From contig CAZHEE010000005.1 of assembly GCA_964531715.1 (NCBI GenBank), positions 1 through 64,000 of the forward strand: a DNA stretch of 64,000 nucleotides, given 5' to 3'. The notes beneath the pieces are model-generated. The model searched no databases. It worked only from the letters and a program-made list of their open reading frames with translations, and was not told the origin of the DNA. Shown piece by piece: positions 59,658-64,000 of this stretch (the stretch's first letter is position 1; every line of letters begins with the position of its first letter). A program made the position numbers and the translations under genes. This DNA comes from UBA1664 sp964531715 (GTDB lineage: Bacteria > Pseudomonadota > Alphaproteobacteria > Micavibrionales > UBA1664).

Positions 59658-60064
59658 TAGGCTAACAAATTTTCCAATCGTTTCATAAAATAATGCTGAG
59701 TGTGTTTTCCCGCAAAATTCGGTAAGGTACAAAATTCTACAAAGCCGCATTTTTTATAAAAACGAGGAGCTTGGAATGATAATGTAGAAGCAATAATTTT
59801 ATTTGCCCCATGTGCCTTTGCAAAATTTTCTGCTTCTTGCATTAATTGTGTGGCAATACCTTGATTTCTTTTCTCGACAATTAAGTTATTAATTTCGAAA
59901 GTATCCCAAGCAATATGACCATCGAGGCCACCTAAAAATTTACCATTTTCAGTGGCTTGAAATATAACAGGTTTATAATTGACCTTTGGTTCAAAATGGT
60001 TGTTATAATCTTCTAATTTCCTAAGTATACGATCATCAGCCTGATTCAGTTTTTCAATATTCAC
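59657..60064 (-). CDS. GNAT family N-acetyltransferase inserted between ruvA and ruvB
   Basis: A 135-residue GNAT protein: INNLIVEKRNQGIATQLMQE carries the acetyl-CoA motif (RNQGIATQL), and APRFYKKCGFVEF is the usual motif B. It is AT-richer than ruvA and ruvB. Its start overlaps the ruvA stop by four bases (ATGA) and its stop overlaps the ruvB start, so it has become a seamless member of the operon. The acceptor substrate is unknown. Its place in the ruv operon is not typical. Confidence 0.88.
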   Translation of the reverse strand: MNIEKLNQADDRILRKLEDYNNHFEPKVNYKPVIFQATENGKFLGGLDGHIAWDTFEINNLIVEKRNQGIATQLMQEAENFAKAHGANKIIASTLSFQAPRFYKKCGFVEFCTLPNFAGKHTQHYFMKRLENLLA

Positions 60065-60675
60065 GCGGATAGCTCCTTCAATCCTTGTTTAATCAATGTA
60101 CCAAGGTCGGCATCATCGGTCAGATTTTGCTTCGCGCGGTTAATGGCTATCATGGCCTCGCTGCGACCATAGCCAAGATTGACGAGAGCAGAAAGAGCTT
60201 CGGCGATGTCATCATTATTATTATTCGGAAGAGCAATATCTCTTGTACCATGGGTGGCTGGTGATAAATCGATATTTGCGGTTTTGCCTTTCAGTTCGGT
60301 AACTATGCGTGTAGCAAGCTTAGGTCCGACGCCATCGGCTTGGGAAAAGACCGCCTTATCCTGCGCGGCGATGGCGAGCGATAAATCATTCGGGCTTGCC
60401 ACTGATAAAATGGCGAGCCCGACTTTTGCGCCGACCCCTTGAACCTTGGTCAGGATGGTGAACCATTCCTGTTCCAACGCATCTGCAAATCCGTAAAGAT
60501 GAATATGATCCTCACGCACATGGGTTTCGATGAGGACAGAAGTGCTATCGCCAATGTTCCCGATTTTGCCTAGAGTTCGCGAACTGGCAAAGACGATGTA
60601 GCCAACGCCATGCACATCCAGCAATAGCCTGTTGGACTCTATCGCATCAATTTTACCTGTCAATTTTCCGATCAT
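60061..60675 (-). CDS. ruvA: Holliday junction branch migration protein RuvA
   Basis: RuvA binds the four-way junction and loads RuvB. The 204 residues show the N-terminal OB fold (MIGKLTGKIDAIESNRLLLD, VREDHIHLYGFADALEQEWF), two helix-hairpin-helix motifs (LTKVQGVGAKVGLAILS, ADGVGPKLATRIVTELKGK) and the RuvB-binding C-terminal domain (ALVNLGYGRSEAMIAI). It follows ruvC after 57 bases that contain a 7-bp tandem repeat. Confidence 0.97.
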   Translation of the reverse strand: MIGKLTGKIDAIESNRLLLDVHGVGYIVFASSRTLGKIGNIGDSTSVLIETHVREDHIHLYGFADALEQEWFTILTKVQGVGAKVGLAILSVASPNDLSLAIAAQDKAVFSQADGVGPKLATRIVTELKGKTANIDLSPATHGTRDIALPNNNNDDIAEALSALVNLGYGRSEAMIAINRAKQNLTDDADLGTLIKQGLKELSA

Positions 60676-60686
60676 TTCTGGTCTTT

Positions 60687-60716
60687 GGTTATTAGTTATT
60701 GGTTATTGGTTATTAG
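60687..60716. repeat. 7-bp tandem repeat between ruvC and ruvA
   Basis: GGTTATT, AGTTATT, GGTTATT, GGTTATT in tandem (AATAACC on the coding strand), ending 11 bases before the ruvA start codon. Four units could vary by slippage and so change the spacing ahead of ruvA. Confidence 0.8.
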
Positions 60717-60732
60717 AGTAATATTATTCATT

Positions 60733-61227
60733 CTAATCACCAACCGCCAATGCCCAATTACTAACACAATGATGCGCGTGGCAAATAGCAATGGCGAGCG
60801 CGTCTGCCGCATCGGCAGTTTTAAAGTCAGCCTTAGGCAATAATATTTTCACCATCATCTGAATCTGTTTTTTATCCGCATGCCCTGCACCGACCACCGA
60901 TTTCTTGATTTTATTGGCTGAGTACTCCGCAACTTCCAGACCCGCGCGGGCAGGAGCAAGGAACGCCACCCCCCTTGCCATGCCAAGCTTTAAGGATGAA
61001 GAGCCGCTCTTATTAATGAATGTTTCCTCAATCGCGGATGTGTTTGGGTTATAAAGCGTGATGACTTTCGCAAGTTCGCTGTCTATAACATTGAGCCGTT
61101 CCGTCATACTTGCTTTTGCATGGGGTTTGATAACGCCGCTGGCGATATAGCTTAGCACGCTGTCACGCTTTTCAATAATGCCCCAGCCTGTATTATTCAA
61201 TCCCGGGTCGATGCCAATTATTCTCAT
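60733..61227 (-). CDS. ruvC: Crossover junction endodeoxyribonuclease RuvC
   Basis: RuvC resolves Holliday junctions. The 164-residue protein keeps the four acidic catalytic positions in IIGIDPGLNNTGWG (Asp7), SAIEETFINK (Glu), and DAADALAIAICHAHH (Asp pair near 140). It is the first of the ruvC-ruvA-(GNAT)-ruvB-ybgC series and lies 22 bases after yebC on the same strand. Confidence 0.97.
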   Translation of the reverse strand: MRIIGIDPGLNNTGWGIIEKRDSVLSYIASGVIKPHAKASMTERLNVIDSELAKVITLYNPNTSAIEETFINKSGSSSLKLGMARGVAFLAPARAGLEVAEYSANKIKKSVVGAGHADKKQIQMMVKILLPKADFKTADAADALAIAICHAHHCVSNWALAVGD

Positions 61228-61249
61228 GAAAACGAGTGTAACGTGTTCT

Positions 61250-62008
61250 CTATTCGTTCGCCATCATTTTTTCGGCGATGTCGTCCGATAAATCCATATT
61301 TGTAAACACAGCCTGAACATCATCGCTGTCTTCCAACGCATCAATTAGGCGCATATTCTTTTCAGCCGTGTCATAATCTACTTCGATAAGTGTTTGCGGT
61401 TTCCAGATTAAGCCAGATTTTTCGATTGATTTATACTTATCTTCCAAGGCTTTTTGAACCGCGCCGAAATCCTCCATTGCGGTGTATATTGTGTAATAGC
61501 CGCCTTCCTCAGTAATATCTTCCGCACCGGCTTCCAGTGCAAATTCGAAAACATCGTCAAAGCTTCCGACAGTGTTCGGCAAGATAACCTCGCCCACCTT
61601 ATCAAATCCAAAGGCGACTGAGTTCGTCTCACCCAGATTGGCGTTTGATTTTGAGAAAAGCATGCGGATTTCGGCAACCGTACGATTACGGTTATCTGTT
61701 AAAGTTTCAACAATCACGGCAACGCCGCCATGACCATAGCCTTCATAGCGGATATCTTCATAATCTGCCGAATCAGTCGCATTCGGATCGCCGACCTCGA
61801 TCGCGCGGGCAATGCGATCATTGGGCATATTGGCCGCGCGTGCGGATGACATGGCAAGTCTGAGCCTCGGGTTCATGTCAGGATCTATACCGCCAAGCTT
61901 TGTCGCAACAGTAATTTCTTTCGCATGTTTGGCAAAAATCTTAGCGCGTTTTTTATCCTGCGCGCCTTTACGATGCTTAATATTTGCGAATTTTGAATGA
62001 CCTGCCAT
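61250..62008 (-). CDS. yebC: YebC/PmpR family regulator
   Basis: A 252-residue YebC-family protein: MAGHSKFANIKHRKGAQDKK at the N-terminus, RYEGYGHGGVAVIVETLTDN in the middle, and the C-terminal DDVQAVFTNMDL. Members have been described as DNA-binding regulators and, more recently, as factors that help ribosomes at proline-rich stretches. The yebC-ruvC neighbourhood is widely conserved. Divergent from the response regulator gene at 62097. Confidence 0.95.
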   Translation of the reverse strand: MAGHSKFANIKHRKGAQDKKRAKIFAKHAKEITVATKLGGIDPDMNPRLRLAMSSARAANMPNDRIARAIEVGDPNATDSADYEDIRYEGYGHGGVAVIVETLTDNRNRTVAEIRMLFSKSNANLGETNSVAFGFDKVGEVILPNTVGSFDDVFEFALEAGAEDITEEGGYYTIYTAMEDFGAVQKALEDKYKSIEKSGLIWKPQTLIEVDYDTAEKNMRLIDALEDSDDVQAVFTNMDLSDDIAEKMMANE

Positions 62009-62096
62009 ATTTCCAGTTTATCCTTGATATTGCTCACTGTTTTTCTTATAGCTTATAAAGCCGAAAATTTAATGAAGCAAGGTATCAAGTAATTTC

Positions 62097-62597
62097 ATGA
62101 GTTACAATTTTTCTAATGTAAAGGTTCTGGTTATTGAAGATAGCCAACCGATGACTGATATCACTGTTGCTTTATTAAAAGGTTTTGGCTGTAACTTTGT
62201 ACAAAGCGCAAATAATGCGGATAGGGGTTATGCCCTTTTTGTTGAGGAAAAACATGATCTTATTTTGGTTGATTGGTTGGTTAAACCAATTAATGGGTTA
62301 GAACTATCTAAAAAAATCAGGATGGATAGCTTGAGCCCTGACCCATTTGTGCCAATCGTCCTGATGACAGGTTTTTCGGAAAGAAAGCGTGTTATGCAGG
62401 CGAGAGATACAGGCGTGACAGAATTTTTGGCCAAGCCTTTTACAGCCAATGATCTCTATAAAAAGATTGATCATATTATTATGAAACCACGCCAGTTTGT
62501 TAAAAGCCCTGACTTTTTTGGGCCTGATCGCAGGCGTAAAATTGTGGAGGATGAAAATCTACCGCAACGCCGTGCGGTTGATAAGGATAGCGATTAG
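62097..62597 (+). CDS. Single-domain CheY-like response regulator
   Basis: A 166-residue receiver protein: VLVIEDSQPMTDITVALLKG (acidic pocket), ILVDWLVKPINGLEL with the phospho-Asp, IVLMTGFSER (Thr switch) and EFLAKPFTANDLYKKID (Lys). A tail of about 40 residues with FFGPDRRRK and an RRA end follows, seen in several alphaproteobacterial CheY-like proteins. There is no output domain and no kinase nearby, so the partner is unknown. Convergent with ymdB. Confidence 0.92.
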   Translation: MSYNFSNVKVLVIEDSQPMTDITVALLKGFGCNFVQSANNADRGYALFVEEKHDLILVDWLVKPINGLELSKKIRMDSLSPDPFVPIVLMTGFSERKRVMQARDTGVTEFLAKPFTANDLYKKIDHIIMKPRQFVKSPDFFGPDRRRKIVEDENLPQRRAVDKDSD

Positions 62598-62598
62598 G

Positions 62599-63408
62599 TT
62601 AAGTTTGCGACAATGGCCCCACACCATAACGTATAGGTTCAATTTTCTCCGCTAAACCACTCTTTTCATTGATAATTATGAGCGCGCCGCAAAGAATGGC
62701 TGCACCTTTGGCGGCTTCCATTTTGTCAAGCATGCGACCTTTTAAAAACCCTTGCATCGGCACTTTAAAATCCACGCCGATTGAGCCTTCATAGCATCCT
62801 GTCATACCGACATCGGATTGATAGGCTGTCCCTTGCGGCAAAATATGGTGGTCGGCGGTCGGCACATGGGTATGCGTGCCGAGAACCGCACTCACACGCC
62901 CTTCAAGATAATGCCCCATGCAATATTTCTCAGATGTCGCCTCGGCATGAAAATCAACAATAATCGCATCGCTATTGGTTTTAAGCTTCACATTCTCAAG
63001 AATTTTATCAATCGCCTTAAAAGGACAATCGAGAGTAGGGGAGACAAACACCCGCCCTATAATATTAATGACAGTGATATAGCGACCTTTATGGTCTTTA
63101 AAGCTGTAAACGCCGCGCCCGGGCATATCAGGAAAGTTGGCGGGGCGAATCAGGCGCGGCTCATCTTTCATGTAAGGGAGTATCTCACGCTTATCAAAGC
63201 TATGATCACCGCCTGTAATGCAATCGATATTCAGGTCGTTCAGCATCCAATCAGCGATTTTGGGATTAATCCCCGCGCCATGGGCGGAATTCTCGCCGTT
63301 GACGATGACGGCATCCGGTTTCAGTTCATCCCGCGCAAGAGGTAAGTATTTTGCGAGCGCATCGCGCCCGACATCCCATGCCACATCACCGATAAATAAT
63401 ATTTTCAT
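62599..63408 (-). CDS. YmdB-type metallophosphoesterase (TIGR00282)
   Basis: A 269-residue calcineurin-like phosphoesterase, probably a cyclic-nucleotide or 2',3'-cNMP phosphodiesterase as reported for YmdB. Metal-site segments: FIGDVAWDVGRDALAKYL, VNGENSAHGAGI, GGDHSFDKREIL, VDFHAEATSEKYCMG and GTHTHVPTADHHIL. The usual second motif is GNH; here GGDHSFD fills the place. The ATG at 63408 is preferred over an upstream TTG. It lies between the response regulator and the folate cyclo-ligase gene. Confidence 0.9.
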   Translation of the reverse strand: MKILFIGDVAWDVGRDALAKYLPLARDELKPDAVIVNGENSAHGAGINPKIADWMLNDLNIDCITGGDHSFDKREILPYMKDEPRLIRPANFPDMPGRGVYSFKDHKGRYITVINIIGRVFVSPTLDCPFKAIDKILENVKLKTNSDAIIVDFHAEATSEKYCMGHYLEGRVSAVLGTHTHVPTADHHILPQGTAYQSDVGMTGCYEGSIGVDFKVPMQGFLKGRMLDKMEAAKGAAILCGALIIINEKSGLAEKIEPIRYGVGPLSQT

Positions 63409-63423
63409 AGTGTCCAATCTTTC

Positions 63424-63568
63424 CCCCTCCCTTCAGGGAGGGGCGAGGGGAGGGTATCCTCTTATCGTTACAATTTCAAATATCCTAAACCCTCACCCAC
63501 TACAACTATAATTTTAATTCTTAAAAATTAAGTTTTGTTGCCCTCTCCCTCAAGGGAGAGGGGTGGTT
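63424..63568. repeat. CCTCCC/GGGAGG palindromic repeats between ymdB and the cyclo-ligase gene
   Basis: Two hairpin-forming G/C blocks: CCCTCCCTTCAGGGAGGGGC at 63425-63444 and CCCTCTCCCTCAAGGGAGAG at 63541-63560. They appear to be the two arms of one element with an AT-rich middle. The right block supplies the last codons and the TGA stop of the cyclo-ligase gene. Confidence 0.7.
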
Positions 63569-64000
63569 GTAATGATTTGTTTTGGCGTAATAATCAAATT
63601 GAGCATCATGTCATGTTTATCAGCTGGGAGTGTTATACTGTAAACCTGCTCATCAAAACAAATTCCAATGAGAAGCGGTTTGTGTTTCAGGCTCGCAATA
63701 TACCGGTCATAATAGCCCGCGCCATAGCCAAGCCGATTGCCTTTATTATCACAAAGCAGCAGCGGCATAAGAATAATATCAGGTATAACAGGGGCCAGAT
63801 GATCCGTTTCAGGGTCTTTAATGCCAAATGCACCTTTTATGAGAGGTTGATCTTCGCGCCAAGGGTAATAAGCCATCTGATTCTTATTACGTATAACTGG
63901 CAAAGCGATTTGATAACCATCAAAAACACGAGGCGGTTTAATTTCAGTTCCTATCGGAGAATAACTTCCGATAATCAATTCGTCATCTAAAGATTTGTTC
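63550..64000 (-). CDS. 5-formyltetrahydrofolate cyclo-ligase, partial at window edge
   Basis: The frame continues to the right edge of the window, so the N-terminus is missing. The visible part (about 150 residues) reads NKSLDDELIIGSYSPIGTEI, then DIILMPLLLCDNKGNRLGYGAGYYDRYI, the family signature with the glycine-rich GYGAGYYDR loop, and LIGICFDEQ. The enzyme uses ATP to convert 5-formyl-THF to 5,10-methenyl-THF. The C-terminal TTTPLP and the stop codon are formed by the palindromic repeat at 63541-63568, so the natural end was replaced. Confidence 0.9.
   Translation of the reverse strand, partial: NKSLDDELIIGSYSPIGTEIKPPRVFDGYQIALPVIRNKNQMAYYPWREDQPLIKGAFGIKDPETDHLAPVIPDIILMPLLLCDNKGNRLGYGAGYYDRYIASLKHKPLLIGICFDEQVYSITLPADKHDMMLNLIITPKQIITTTPLP

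Noticed and set aside
60687..60716. CRISPR-like repeat
   Set aside because: Units of 7 bp without spacers; a simple tandem repeat. No CRISPR array or cas gene is in the window.

Overview
The window reads as chromosomal sequence of an alphaproteobacterium of moderate-to-low GC, in draft form: there is one run of 21 N at 2664-2684. The assignment rests on alphaproteobacterial gene orders and families: popZ; pdhA-pdhB-pdhC-lpd-lipA-coq10 with cinA, pgpA and ispDF; ntrY-ntrX-trkA-hfq-hflX; miaB-phoH-ybeY-corC-lnt; and yebC-ruvC-ruvA-ruvB-ybgC. PdhB carries its own lipoyl domain and IspD is fused to IspF, both typical of the class. I cannot name the order; a lineage such as Micavibrionales is only a guess.

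Layout. 1-900: truncated tyrosine integrase beside tRNA-Asn, then tRNA-Cys. 1-10.5 kb: popZ, tolQ (broken by the gap), a MATE transporter, a large acidic TPR membrane protein, a stand-alone prepilin-peptidase N-domain, two small enzymes or secreted proteins, a one-chain glycyl-tRNA synthetase, an RHH protein, bolA and a J-domain protein. 10.5-20 kb: the pyruvate dehydrogenase and lipoylation cluster, heavily invaded by repeats. 20-28 kb: cinA, pgpA and ispDF, then ntrY-ntrX-trkA-hfq-hflX. 29-37 kb: rplM-rpsI, tRNA-Leu, gamma carbonic anhydrase, PHA synthase, recJ, tRNA-Glu and a DEAD-box helicase. 37-49 kb: lptD, an SLC13 permease, an IS5-type transposase fossil, and the lnt-corC-ybeY-phoH-miaB block interrupted by a toxin-antitoxin pair and an orphan gene. 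49-64 kb: a 2-hydroxyacid dehydrogenase, an AGCS symporter, a 1210-residue coiled-coil membrane protein, a HAD hydrolase, an AMIN-like lipoprotein, ybgC, the ruv cluster with an inserted acetyltransferase, yebC, a response regulator, ymdB, and a 5-formyl-THF cyclo-ligase that runs off the right edge.

The most striking system is a small mobile element. Two identical 378-bp copies (12175-12552 and 15830-16207) sit inside the pdh cluster. Each is one GIY-YIG nuclease gene enclosed by about 36-bp imperfect inverted repeats. The same inverted repeats, without the gene, form miniature palindromes at 19816-19891 and 30311-30401. This suggests a nuclease-encoding element with MITE-like derivatives.

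Other palindromic repeat families have entered coding sequence. One adds the peptide DPST(A/S)LGMT in frame to the linkers of PdhB and PdhC. Others rewrite the C-termini of the COQ10-like protein and the folate cyclo-ligase. A further repeat family, rich in CAGAG, flanks a YciI-like gene as an inverted pair, and that gene carries an in-frame TGA where tryptophan is expected.

A second theme is loss in the nitrogen-type two-component system. NtrX lacks its AAA+ sigma-54 domain, and the dusB-ntrB-ntrC genes that usually separate ispDF from ntrY are absent. This points to loss of sigma-54 control. Small genes absent from a 60-residue-minimum reading are described here: a 46-residue protein antisense within the pdh cluster (14115-14255) and a 59-residue PaaA-like antitoxin (45070-45249).
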